DNA of 13,933 nt from an uncultured Bacilli bacterium (GTDB lineage Bacteria > Bacillota_I > Bacilli_A > RF39 > UBA660), in assembly GCA_949113215.1 (NCBI GenBank), contig CARZYU010000002.1:30561-44493 (forward strand). The letters run 5' to 3'. Both the position numbers and the translations under genes were made by a program. Positions 6,520-12,132 of the stretch are shown here, piece by piece; positions within the stretch are counted from its first letter, which is position 1, and each line of letters starts with the position of its first letter. The notes below the pieces were generated by a model. It was given only the letters and a program-made list of their open reading frames with translations, was not told the DNA's origin and made no database searches.

Positions 6520-6748
6520 TTTCATACCTTCTAACTGTTACTGTTTTTGTATCTTCGTTAAATTCTGCTATATACTTAGGTTGTTCTTGTTTATTAAGTT
6601 CTCTATAAGTTATCTCTAAAAAATTAACATCTAATTTATCTAATATAGCAGCTACTAATTTATAGTTACCAGCAAATAAGTATTTTCTCTCAAAATTTTC
6701 TACTTCTTGTTTTAGTCTGTTAAGTTCTTTTTTTATTTCTTCTTCCAT
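6512..6748 (-). CDS. Small coiled-coil-like protein of unknown function
   Basis: This 78-residue protein has a heptad-rich N-terminus (EEEIKKELNRLKQEVENFERKY, residues 2-23) followed by short strands to the end (ITYRELN, YIAEFNEDTKTVTVRRY). It may be an oligomeric small protein; the function is unknown. A GGAG site lies 9 bases upstream of ATG 6748. Confidence 0.68.
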   Translation of the reverse strand: MEEEIKKELNRLKQEVENFERKYLFAGNYKLVAAILDKLDVNFLEITYRELNKQEQPKYIAEFNEDTKTVTVRRYEND

Positions 6749-6752
6749 AATA

Positions 6753-7073
6753 TCACTCCATAAAATTTATACTTTTAAATCTAAGACCGTCGAAATGATG
6801 TGTCTTTAAATATTCTATATCGTAAATTAGTATTTCCTCAGCACCTATAGAAATTTTAAAAGTATCTCCATTTCTCATAAATGATCCGACTTTATTTTCT
6901 TGTTGAAATCTAATAAATACGTCTTTGCTAGCTTCCTTATTAGGTGTAATAATTAAGCGGCTTCCGTCTCCATACCTAGAACAACATTTTAAATAATTAT
7001 AAATATTAAATATATCGTCTTTAACATTAAACAGAGTTTTTAAATCGTTATAGTTTTTAATATTTTCAAACAT
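6753..7073 (-). CDS. Protein of unknown function
   Basis: This 106-residue protein contains a helical start (about 1-35), then a beta-rich part with basic residues (RLIITPNKEASKDVFIRFQ, GSFMRNGDTFKISIGAEEILIYD). No motif was recognised. AGGAGG precedes ATG 7073 by 9 bases. It lies 15 bases downstream of the methyltransferase-like gene in the same operon. Confidence 0.68.
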   Translation of the reverse strand: MFENIKNYNDLKTLFNVKDDIFNIYNYLKCCSRYGDGSRLIITPNKEASKDVFIRFQQENKVGSFMRNGDTFKISIGAEEILIYDIEYLKTHHFDGLRFKSINFME

Positions 7074-7088
7074 AATATATCAACCTCC

Positions 7089-7655
7089 TTAGATCCATAT
7101 TATTTTTTGTTTAAGTGAGTCAATGTTATAACATACCCAGCAGCAAGCTGTATTAAAACTGGTAGATTTACCTAAAAATTTAATTCTTTTTTTAAAGATA
7201 AGAATATTTAATTTATCAAGATACTTTTCATATATTTCAGCTCTTTTAGGAGTCTCTAAAGTAGACAAAGGAAGTAATAAACAGAAAGACTTAATTAAAC
7301 CTAGATCCACTAACTCAAAACTTCTTTTTATAATTTCATTTTGTTGAGAAAAAGGCGGATTACTAATCAATAAATCACAGTCTTTAGGTGGTAAAGTAGT
7401 AAAAAAGTCATTGCCTAAATTGTCAAAGATATGTGTAGCTTTATACTGTAGATTTAATTCGTCAGCTTTTAATTTAAAATGGCTGTCATAATTATTAAAT
7501 GGAAACCATATCATTTTAAAGCTTTTAATATCTATTAAGTCGTATATGTTTTCTACTACCCAGCGAGGAGTAGCTACATGATCCTTATTTTGTGTTTTAT
7601 CTATTTCATAAGTAGTAGAATTATCTATAATACTAAGTTGTTCTTGTTTATTCAT
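7089..7655 (-). CDS. N6-adenine methyltransferase-like phage protein
   Basis: This 188-residue protein carries the amino-methyltransferase motif IV as NPPF (99-102) in DLLISNPPFSQQNEI. An entry segment, DHVATPRWVVENIYDLI (about 25-41), precedes it, as in many phage DNA adenine methylases that use SAM. In place of a clear glycine-rich SAM loop (FxGxG) there is MIWFPFNNYDSHF (48-60), as in a group of phage methylase-like proteins where the loop reads PFD. Here the usual Asp is Asn. A target-recognition domain is absent. It may modify phage DNA (or RNA), but the odd motif I leaves activity uncertain. AGGAGG precedes ATG 7655, which follows the tyrosine recombinase stop by 2 bases. Confidence 0.75.
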   Translation of the reverse strand: MNKQEQLSIIDNSTTYEIDKTQNKDHVATPRWVVENIYDLIDIKSFKMIWFPFNNYDSHFKLKADELNLQYKATHIFDNLGNDFFTTLPPKDCDLLISNPPFSQQNEIIKRSFELVDLGLIKSFCLLLPLSTLETPKRAEIYEKYLDKLNILIFKKRIKFLGKSTSFNTACCWVCYNIDSLKQKIIWI

Positions 7656-7657
7656 GA

Positions 7658-8299
7658 TTAACCTCCTAAATAGAAGCCTTTTCTTTTTTCGTCCTTATCG
7701 TCGGCCTCCCAGCAGATATAAATTAGTGTTACTCTTTCGCTAGAGTGGTTTAACATCTCTGATAGTCCGATAAGATCTCCAGTTTGTTCGTAGTATGTAC
7801 GAGCGAAATATTTACGCAAAGAGTGGCAGCCTACAACATAGTTAATTTTAACCTCGTCGGCTAATTGCTTTATGATCTGCCATGCTCTTTGACGTGTGAT
7901 AGGTTTATTAACGCCTTTTCGACTTTTAAATAAGTATTCTCCTTCAACTAAGCCGAAAGTATTTATATATTCTTCTATGTCTTTAGCTAAAGAAGGGTGG
8001 AGTTCAAAGGTCTGTTCTTTACCAGTCTTAAACTCTCTTGTATAAATACCACCATTTTTAAAATTATCTGTCTTTAGCTGTAATTCGTCTTCAATTCGAA
8101 AAGCTAGATTTCTACCTAGATGTAATATCATATAGTTTCGATACCATAAGTAATATTGTTCCTGGTCTTCGTTGGTTTCAGCTTCGGCCATACGCTTTTT
8201 ACAGTTTACGATCATATTATCAATATCTGGCTTCTTAAATGGCTTAACTGTTTTACGTCCGAATTTTACTCTAAAATATCTAGGCTTAGATTTAGACAT
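7658..8299 (-). CDS. Tyrosine recombinase (phage integrase family), short form
   Basis: This 213-residue, essentially catalytic-domain tyrosine recombinase shows the full active-site set: R68 in LAFRIEDELQL, a beta-hairpin Lys at 91 or 94, H159-x-x-R162 in CHSLRKYFART, H185 in LNHSSERV, and the nucleophile Y194 nine residues later in TLIYICW. The canonical N-terminal core-binding domain is reduced to about 55 residues. A serine integrase is also present in this phage, and this gene sits inside the early operon. It is therefore more likely a resolvase, inversion enzyme or accessory recombinase than the main integrase; that is inference. AGGAG precedes ATG 8299. Confidence 0.92.
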   Translation of the reverse strand: MSKSKPRYFRVKFGRKTVKPFKKPDIDNMIVNCKKRMAEAETNEDQEQYYLWYRNYMILHLGRNLAFRIEDELQLKTDNFKNGGIYTREFKTGKEQTFELHPSLAKDIEEYINTFGLVEGEYLFKSRKGVNKPITRQRAWQIIKQLADEVKINYVVGCHSLRKYFARTYYEQTGDLIGLSEMLNHSSERVTLIYICWEADDKDEKRKGFYLGG

Positions 8300-8303
8300 A
8301 AGA

Positions 8304-8645
8304 TCACTCCTTTGTTACAAGTTCCTCCGAGTTCTTTTCAAATTGAGTGATAGTTTTTTCGACATCTTTAAGAGCACTATAGTAACCAGCTGCGATAGTA
8401 TCGTCAGTAGTAGGCTTTTCGTTCTTACCATAGTTACTTTTAATAATATTTTGTTGTTGTTTTACATAATCTTTAGTAGACTGATTTATAAATATTAGTT
8501 TAAGTTCACGGTTATTATGGATTTTAATACCTTTTCTATAATCGTCTATTAAATCGTCTTTATTTTTTAATACATCATGATAAGCTATGTAAGTGATTAT
8601 TGATCCGAATATTATACCGAGTAACAGACATATAATATTACTCAT
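8304..8645 (-). CDS. Small membrane-anchored protein
   Basis: This 113-residue protein has one N-terminal transmembrane helix (about residues 3-22, NIICLLLGIIFGSIITYIAY) and then a charged, helical soluble part. The start at 8645 is chosen over an in-frame TTG because GAGG lies 9 bases upstream and removes a polar extension from the helix. The function is not known. It overlaps the next membrane protein gene by 8 bases, so the two may act together. Confidence 0.7.
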   Translation of the reverse strand: MSNIICLLLGIIFGSIITYIAYHDVLKNKDDLIDDYRKGIKIHNNRELKLIFINQSTKDYVKQQQNIIKSNYGKNEKPTTDDTIAAGYYSALKDVEKTITQFEKNSEELVTKE

Positions 8646-9000
8646 AATATTCGCCCTCAAATTCTCCTGTATATGGATCTACATTGTCGTAATAAAATTT
8701 TTCGTACCAACTTTCAGTATCTTGACAAGTAGTAAATAACTCGTAATATTCTTCACTAATCATTTTATATCTAGCAGCTTCGCTACTAAAATAGTCGACG
8801 CTTTTCTCTAGTTCGGTAATTTTTTCGCTTCTCTCTATAGCTACATTAGTAAGATCCTCTGTAAGAGCTGTCATTATTGCGCCCCAACATATAGCTAAGA
8901 TAGTAACGGCTACTAAAAATATCATAACTATTGACTTAAATTCGTCCGTTAATGTATAATCTAGAAATTGTTTGATATGTTTTTTAATTTTTAACTTCAT
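8638..9000 (-). CDS. Small single-pass membrane protein with coiled-coil-like tail
   Basis: This 120-residue protein has a basic N-terminus (MKLKIKKHIKQFL), a transmembrane helix at about 24-44 (IVMIFLVAVTILAICWGAIM), and then a coiled-coil-like and acidic, Tyr-rich C-terminal tail (EFEGEYYE). The positive-inside pattern places the tail outside the cell. The start at 9000 is set by GGAGG directly upstream. It lies between the NUMOD/HNH gene (17-base overlap) and another membrane protein gene (8-base overlap). Function unknown. Confidence 0.72.
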   Translation of the reverse strand: MKLKIKKHIKQFLDYTLTDEFKSIVMIFLVAVTILAICWGAIMTALTEDLTNVAIERSEKITELEKSVDYFSSEAARYKMISEEYYELFTTCQDTESWYEKFYYDNVDPYTGEFEGEYYE

Positions 9001-9532
9001 ATTTCCTCCGTTTTTTCTCCCAAACAAATGGCTCGAAAACCATATCGAAGTAATTGTCTTCCCACATAAGATTAAACATAGGCTTTTTTACTTTATTATT
9101 ACAATAGTCCATAACTGTTTGATATGAAATATACAAGTCTTTAGCAGCTTTACGAGCAGAAGGCCAGTCTCTTATTATTTCGTCGTCTTTTACTTCAACT
9201 ACACGCTGCGACTTAGATATATGACCTGTACGTTTTCCTAGTTCTTTTAATGTTACAATTTCTAAATTACGATAATAGTTATCACTTTCATTTTTGTTTT
9301 TATGATAAACACGATCTTCTTTAGCTAATTGTTTTATAAAAGCATTGGCTACTAATCTAGCGCAATTCATGTCTTTATCTTTTATCTTTACCTGGAATAG
9401 ATTACCTTTTCTAAATGGCTTTAAATATCTATAACCATTTTTAGGGTTTTTCTTTCTAAATCTTCCGTAGTTCGATACCTGGTAACGAGGATCGTACTCG
9501 ATAGATTTCCATATTTCATTAGCAATTATCAT
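8984..9532 (-). CDS. NUMOD4/HNH homing-type endonuclease
   Basis: This 182-residue protein begins with a NUMOD4-like motif EIWKSIEYDPRYQVSNYGRFR (about 6-26). An HNH core follows at about 57-94 (ARLVANAFI ... VYHKNKNESDN ... NLEIVT, with H77), then a NUMOD1-like DNA-binding repeat at about 109-150 (RVVEVKDDEIIRDWPSARKAAKDL). This is the I-HmuI/SPO1 style of free-standing homing endonuclease, which cuts related phage genomes at its own insertion place. The usual HIDGNK part reads HKNKNE, so the nuclease may be weakened. The start at 9532 has no clear Shine-Dalgarno and overlaps the end of spoVG by 14 bases, which suggests translational coupling. Confidence 0.88.
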   Translation of the reverse strand: MIIANEIWKSIEYDPRYQVSNYGRFRKKNPKNGYRYLKPFRKGNLFQVKIKDKDMNCARLVANAFIKQLAKEDRVYHKNKNESDNYYRNLEIVTLKELGKRTGHISKSQRVVEVKDDEIIRDWPSARKAAKDLYISYQTVMDYCNNKVKKPMFNLMWEDNYFDMVFEPFVWEKKRRKYEVKN

Positions 9533-9773
9533 ATTCTGTTAAGATAGCGTCTTCAAATAACTTTCTACAGTCTGCGTTAAGTGGGTGTGCTATGTCTTTA
9601 TATGATCCGTCAGGCATTTTTTGGCTAGGCATAGCTAGAAACAATTTCTCGTCGCCTTTAATAATCTTAATATCTTCAATGATAAATACTTTATCAATTA
9701 CCGCAGTAGCTACTCCTACTAAACGTGAATTTTTTTCTTCTATTTTTTTAACTTTAACACTTGTTATTCTCAT
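9519..9773 (-). CDS. spoVG: SpoVG family regulator
   Basis: This 84-residue protein matches SpoVG over its full length. It has the N-terminal strand pattern MRITSVKVKKIE, then LVGVATAVIDKVFIIEDIKIIKG, and the signature MPSQKMPDGSYKDIAHPLN (about 48-66). Cellular SpoVG is a small nucleic-acid-binding protein involved in sporulation, septation and virulence regulation. Phage copies are common in Clostridia and other Bacillota, but their exact job is unclear. AGGAGG precedes ATG 9773. It is followed without a gap by the NUMOD/HNH gene. Confidence 0.95.
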   Translation of the reverse strand: MRITSVKVKKIEEKNSRLVGVATAVIDKVFIIEDIKIIKGDEKLFLAMPSQKMPDGSYKDIAHPLNADCRKLFEDAILTEYDNC

Positions 9774-9789
9774 AATATAATTTCCTCCT

Positions 9790-10497
9790 TTACGTGTCTA
9801 AGTCTTCGTTTAACCAGTCATAATCAATAAGCTCTATATTGGGGTTTTTACCCATAGCCTCTAGTTCTTTTATGACTTCTTCTTTTCTTTGTTCTAGTTT
9901 TTTATTCCACTCGCTAAATGTTTCGTTAGGGTGGCTAAATTTAAAACTAGGCGAGTCTTTGTTCTTACATAAATTCTTTTTCATACAGTAGAAACAAGAC
10001 TCTTCTTTGTATTCACTTCCTAAATGACAAGTGATTTCTTTCGTGTGCGCGCTTTTATTACACACACTTTTTTTATTATCAATACCAATATCATTTTCAA
10101 TATCAATATCATTTTCAATATCAATATCATTTTCAATATCAATATCAATAGGGTTGTTTTCTAAACCATTCGGTTGTTTTGGGTTATCTTTTAAAGCGTT
10201 TGGTTGTTTTTTGGCGGCATTTTTATTTCCTTTAGGCGCTCCGCCTTTAGATCCATTTACTTTATTAGTTTTACATTTCTCCTGGTATCTTGCTTTCTCA
10301 ATATCAATAGTCGCTTTCATAAAACTAAAAGCCATATTTAAGACTCTTTCTTCATTGGAGTATTGAGGTAAAACACCATTTTCTACATAATTGTTTACGT
10401 CTCTAATAAGTCGACCTAATTCAGCGTCTGTTAATAACTTAAAATGCTCGTTATAGGTACTATGCATTATATAGTTATTATCTTTAACGTTTTTCAT
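9790..10497 (-). CDS. DUF6291-like putative phage replication protein with repeat linker
   Basis: This 235-residue protein has an N-terminal domain (about 9-75, including EHFKLLTDAELGRLIRDV and NMAFSFMKATIDIEKARYQEK) that resembles DUF6291. Such proteins occur at the start of early regions in Firmicute phages, where replisome-organiser proteins are found. A GSKGGAPKGNKNAAKKQPN basic hinge follows, then a repeat linker of DIEN units (about 117-140). A Cys-rich part comes next (C146, C157, C168, C171, C177) that may bind zinc, and a helical end. No helicase or primase motif is present anywhere in the window, so this is the best replication-initiation candidate, but that is inference. GGAGG precedes ATG 10497. 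Confidence 0.75.
   Translation of the reverse strand: MKNVKDNNYIMHSTYNEHFKLLTDAELGRLIRDVNNYVENGVLPQYSNEERVLNMAFSFMKATIDIEKARYQEKCKTNKVNGSKGGAPKGNKNAAKKQPNALKDNPKQPNGLENNPIDIDIENDIDIENDIDIENDIGIDNKKSVCNKSAHTKEITCHLGSEYKEESCFYCMKKNLCKNKDSPSFKFSHPNETFSEWNKKLEQRKEEVIKELEAMGKNPNIELIDYDWLNEDLDT
10081..10150. repeat. 18-bp in-frame tandem repeat inside the replication-protein gene
   Basis: About 3.9 copies of the 18-base unit AATATCAATATCATTTTC (plus strand) lie head to tail. The first copy has one change (ACC for ATC) and the last is partial. The unit encodes repeated acidic-hydrophobic DIENDI blocks in the linker of the protein. The length is a multiple of three, so copy number can change without a frameshift. 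Iterated AT-rich units inside an initiator gene are a common place for phage origins, so an iteron role is possible but unproven. Confidence 0.85.
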
Positions 10498-10514
10498 GCT
10501 TTACCTCCAATCGT

Positions 10515-10544
10515 CCATATTTTGACTTTACCCCCTAAATATGG
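10515..10544. promoter_or_regulatory. Palindromic operator candidate over the plus-strand sRNA promoter
   Basis: CCATATTT (10515-10522) and AAATATGG (10537-10544) form a perfect 8-bp inverted repeat with a 14-base centre. The repeat covers the -35 box and spacer of the promoter at 10522-10550, so a dimeric regulator bound here would block it. It differs from the TTACCT-N4-AGGTAA repressor operators at 11.4-11.5 kb. Confidence 0.5.
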
Positions 10545-10550
10545 TACAAT
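10522..10550 (+). promoter_or_regulatory. Strong sigma-A promoter facing against the early operon
   Basis: The -35 TTGACT (10522-10527), a 17-base spacer and -10 TACAAT (10545-10550) differ from consensus by one base in each box. Transcription would begin near 10557 and run rightward. It leads not into a gene but into a hairpin terminator about 30 bases further on. Confidence 0.75.
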
Positions 10551-10556
10551 TAGAGA

Positions 10557-10623
10557 GTAAATTAGTAGAAAGTTTACATTTTGATTTATGAGTTCTGATC
10601 CAACTTATAAATCTTTTTTTTTT
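10557..10623 (+). ncRNA. Candidate small RNA of about 65 nt, opposite strand to the early operon
   Basis: This is a self-contained unit made of a strong promoter (10522-10550), a short transcript and an intrinsic terminator (10583-10623). It lies in the gap between the putative replication gene and a small membrane-protein gene, antisense to the leader region of the operon mRNA. The only ATG frame starts inside the terminator stem with no ribosome binding site, so a non-coding product is favoured. It could pair with the operon transcript upstream of the replication gene, but that function is inferred from position only. Confidence 0.55.
10583..10623 (+). terminator. Intrinsic terminator of the plus-strand sRNA
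   Basis: GATTTATGAGTT (10583-10594) pairs with AACTTATAAATC (10602-10613) as 12 bp with a single G-U, around a 7-base loop. Ten T follow (10614-10623). The T tract is on the plus-strand side only, so it acts rightward and not on the early operon. Confidence 0.8.
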
Positions 10624-10643
10624 AGATCTTCCATACATATTTT

Positions 10644-10841
10644 TTACTTACCTAAGGAATATTGTCTTACATCATAATAAGAGCAAGTATAGCCACGGTC
10701 TTGATCGCATTGTCTTGCTAATTCCTCAAAGTCGTCGACTCCTTTCTTGATTATTAGACCTAGTATTAAACCAATAGTAATGGTTAATAATATTGTTAGG
10801 GTAACTCTTACCCAAGTTTTAAGTTTACGTTTTTTTCGCAT
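10644..10841 (-). CDS. Small membrane protein with RGYTC tail
   Basis: This 65-residue protein has a very basic N-terminus (MRKKRKLKTWVR), one transmembrane helix at about 11-31, and a C-terminal part, ARQCDQDRGYTCSYYDVRQYSLGK, with two cysteines. Small proteins with this TM plus RGYTCSYY tail are familiar as unassigned phage proteins in Clostridia. The start at 10841 follows AAGGAG with 9-base spacing; a longer in-frame start at 10886 lacks a site. By the positive-inside rule the Cys-containing tail would be outside the cell. Confidence 0.75.
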   Translation of the reverse strand: MRKKRKLKTWVRVTLTILLTITIGLILGLIIKKGVDDFEELARQCDQDRGYTCSYYDVRQYSLGK

Positions 10842-10891
10842 GATAGTATCTCCTTTTCTTTTTTTGGAGCTTGTCCTTGCTAACAAGAAAG

Positions 10892-11131
10892 TTAAATAAA
10901 TTTATTATCTGGACTTTCCTTTAGTAACTGGATCTGTTTAGCGGTATAAAACCATTTAGAAGTATCAACGCCGCGCTTTTCAGCTTTAGCTGCTATATTA
11001 TTTACAACGTCGTATATGTTAGTTAAGTATTTCTTTACTTGATCTTCTGTTGGAATAAACTCTACACAAACCTCAATTCTAGCTTGACCTAACTTAAGCT
11101 CCTTAATTGTGTGATAGCTTGTTTTTTCCAT
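10892..11131 (-). CDS. Conserved-looking phage protein of unknown function
   Basis: This is a 79-residue soluble protein. Its C-terminal block TSKWFYTAKQIQLLKES, ending DNKFI, is a pattern I associate with unassigned early-region proteins of Firmicute phages. No catalytic or DNA-binding motif is evident. GAGGTG stands 6 bases before ATG 11131. It is the second gene of the leftward operon, 24 bases after the Cro-like gene. Confidence 0.72.
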   Translation of the reverse strand: MEKTSYHTIKELKLGQARIEVCVEFIPTEDQVKKYLTNIYDVVNNIAAKAEKRGVDTSKWFYTAKQIQLLKESPDNKFI

Positions 11132-11155
11132 TTCAACACCTCATTAAATTTTATG

Positions 11156-11392
11156 TTAATTAGTGTCTGATATTTCGGTTGTTGATGTGGTTTCAAATTC
11201 TTTAAATAAATATTCCAAATCAAAATTAGGAAAATGTACTTTTTTGATTAAGAACATCTCTTTTCGCGTAAAATCTGTTCTACCAGTAAGCTTATTATTT
11301 AATGTTTTAGCAGAGTTAAACCCTAAAGTTTTCATTAAATCTTCATTACTTACATTGTATCGAGCCATTTCCGCAAGCAAGTTTCTAAACAT
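11156..11392 (-). CDS. Cro-like helix-turn-helix regulator (XRE family)
   Basis: This 78-residue protein has an XRE-type helix-turn-helix at about residues 3-65. NLLAEMARYNVSNEDLMKTLG gives the first helices, FNSAKTLNNKLTGRTDFT the recognition region, and EMFLIKKVHFPNFDLEYLF the closing part. It is transcribed divergently from the CI-like repressor and leads the early operon, the position of Cro in lambda-like switches. Its promoter (11449-11477) contains one palindrome between the boxes and a second just downstream. GGAGG precedes ATG 11392. Confidence 0.85.
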   Translation of the reverse strand: MFRNLLAEMARYNVSNEDLMKTLGFNSAKTLNNKLTGRTDFTRKEMFLIKKVHFPNFDLEYLFKEFETTSTTEISDTN

Positions 11393-11420
11393 TTTTATTC
11401 TCCTCCTATTCTCAATTTTT

Positions 11421-11440
11421 AGTTACCTTACTAGGTAACT
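11421..11440. promoter_or_regulatory. Repressor operator O1
   Basis: AGTTACCT-TACT-AGGTAACT is an 8-4-8 perfect palindrome. It is the best match to the site family TTACCT-N4-AGGTAA. It lies just downstream of the expected start of the cro-side promoter, where binding would block it. Confidence 0.75.
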
Positions 11441-11448
11441 CTGATATG

Positions 11449-11477
11449 AGTATATACCTTGAAAGGTAATAAGTCAA
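11449..11477 (-). promoter_or_regulatory. Promoter of the leftward early operon (cro side)
   Basis: On the minus strand the -35 is TTGACT (11477-11472), the spacer is 17, and the -10 is TATACT (11454-11449). Each box has one mismatch to consensus. Operator O2 fills the spacer, so a bound repressor would exclude RNA polymerase. The transcript would start near 11442 and lead the whole early operon. Confidence 0.82.
11455..11468. promoter_or_regulatory. Repressor operator O2
   Basis: TACCT-TGAA-AGGTA is a perfect palindrome with the same 4-base centre as O1. It lies entirely between the -35 and -10 boxes of the leftward early promoter. Confidence 0.72.
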
Positions 11478-11494
11478 CACAATTTTGAAATATT

Positions 11495-11510
11495 TTACCT
11501 TTTTAGGTAA
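11495..11510. promoter_or_regulatory. Repressor operator O3
   Basis: TTACCT-TTTT-AGGTAA is a perfect 6-4-6 palindrome. It lies between the two divergent promoters, just upstream of the -35 of each. Confidence 0.72.
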
Positions 11511-11514
11511 TTTT

Positions 11515-11530
11515 TTACTTTACTTAGTAA
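11515..11530. promoter_or_regulatory. Degenerate repressor operator O4
   Basis: TTACTT-TACT-TAGTAA keeps the 4-base centre and most of the half-site, with 5 of 6 and 4 of 6 matches to TTACCT and AGGTAA. It overlaps the -35 of the repressor's own promoter, as expected for autoregulation by a weaker site. Confidence 0.5.
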
Positions 11531-11547
11531 ATAATAAAGTGTATAAT
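11519..11547 (+). promoter_or_regulatory. Promoter of the CI-like repressor gene
   Basis: TTTACT (11519-11524), a 17-base spacer and TATAAT (11542-11547) give a start near 11554, leaving a leader of under 20 bases. The -35 overlaps operator O4. The AAAGGAAGG ribosome binding site is followed by GTAA, itself half of an operator motif. Confidence 0.78.
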
Positions 11548-11572
11548 TTTTAATGAAAGGAAGGTAATTTCA

Positions 11573-11965
11573 ATGGATTTTATAGAGAAATTAGAAGCCT
11601 TAATGAAAAGTAAAGGAATTGACAACCTTAACGAATTATCATTACAAAGTAAAATACCGTATACAACACTAAAAGGGTTTTATACTCGCGGTACAGAAAA
11701 AATACAAAGAACAACCTTAAATAAACTTGCCGATTTTTTCGAGTGTACTTTAGATTATCTAGCTTGTGATGACGTATTAGATCCTTCAAAACATTTCGCA
11801 CCAGGAGAAGAGTACAAAGAATTATATAAAATAGAAAGAGCCTTAAATAATGCTGGGTTTCTTGACGACGACGGATCGTTAAGCGACGAAAGATTAAATA
11901 ATATGATCGACGTACTTATAGCTAATAAAAAATTTATTATGAATAATGATAAAGAAAAAAAATAA
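11573..11965 (+). CDS. CI-like repressor, XRE family
   Basis: This 130-residue protein has an N-terminal XRE helix-turn-helix at about 4-66. KLEALMKSKGIDNLNELSLQ and PYTTLKGFYTRGTEKIQRTTLNKLADFF give the scaffold and recognition helices, and CTLDYLACDD is the closing part often seen in such repressors. The C-terminal region (70-130) is acidic, then lysine-rich, with no peptidase-like Ser-Lys dyad. Induction by RecA-driven self-cleavage, as in lambda CI, is therefore not suggested. The gene is divergent from the Cro-like gene, with four related palindromes in between. Its stop is shared with the hairpin zone at 11967-11987, tail to tail with a 28-codon minus-strand gene. Confidence 0.88.
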   Translation: MDFIEKLEALMKSKGIDNLNELSLQSKIPYTTLKGFYTRGTEKIQRTTLNKLADFFECTLDYLACDDVLDPSKHFAPGEEYKELYKIERALNNAGFLDDDGSLSDERLNNMIDVLIANKKFIMNNDKEKK

Positions 11966-11966
11966 A

Positions 11967-11987
11967 TTCGTTCTATTTAAGAACGAA
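11967..11987 (-). terminator. Hairpin terminator between repressor gene and small minus-strand gene
   Basis: TTCGTTC-N7-GAACGAA forms a perfect 7-bp stem. Reading leftward it is followed at once by TTTATTTTTTTT, a typical intrinsic terminator for the 28-codon gene, whose TAG stop lies within the hairpin. Reading rightward the T tract is about 8 bases away, so termination of the repressor mRNA there is weaker or uses readthrough. Confidence 0.75.
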
Positions 11988-12059
11988 CTTCAAAGCTTTT
12001 TTTACATCTAAGTTATGCTTTTTAATAAATTGATATAATCTAATAATGTTAATATCCAT
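11973..12059 (-). CDS. 28-residue peptide gene of unknown function
   Basis: The product is a short basic amphipathic peptide (MDINIIRLYQFIKK, then HNLDVKKALKFVLK). It has a very strong ribosome binding site (GAGGGGGG, 6 bases before ATG), an extended -10 promoter (12099-12107) about 40 bases upstream, and a terminator at its stop. Gene-like signals on both sides make a real small gene likely despite its length. It is not a hydrophobic type I toxin and has no signal peptide. It lies in the lysogeny pocket between repressor and integrase, with a repressor-like operator half-match (12133-12148) upstream. Its role is unknown. Confidence 0.6.
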   Translation of the reverse strand: MDINIIRLYQFIKKHNLDVKKALKFVLK

Positions 12060-12098
12060 AATTTCCCCCCTCGGGCGATATTATAAATTAAACATGAT

Positions 12099-12107
12099 AT
12101 TATACCA
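12099..12107 (-). promoter_or_regulatory. Extended -10 promoter of the 28-codon gene
   Basis: On the minus strand TGGTATAAT fits the extended -10 form (TGnTATAAT). No convincing -35 lies 17 bases upstream. The start would be near 12092, giving a leader of about 33 bases before the ATG at 12059. Confidence 0.6.
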
Positions 12108-12132
12108 AGAAAAGTACCGTATTTAATGACTT

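Noticed and set aside
10081..10150. CRISPR-like array
   Set aside because: Units are contiguous with no spacers and lie in frame within a coding gene; it is a simple tandem repeat.
10031..10366. Plus-strand frame of 111 codons rich in Ile-Ser repeats
   Set aside because: It is the opposite-strand shadow of the 18-bp repeat inside the replication-protein gene.
10588..10677. 29-codon plus-strand frame starting in the sRNA terminator
   Set aside because: It begins inside the terminator stem, has no ribosome binding site, and includes the T tract, so a non-coding RNA is more likely.
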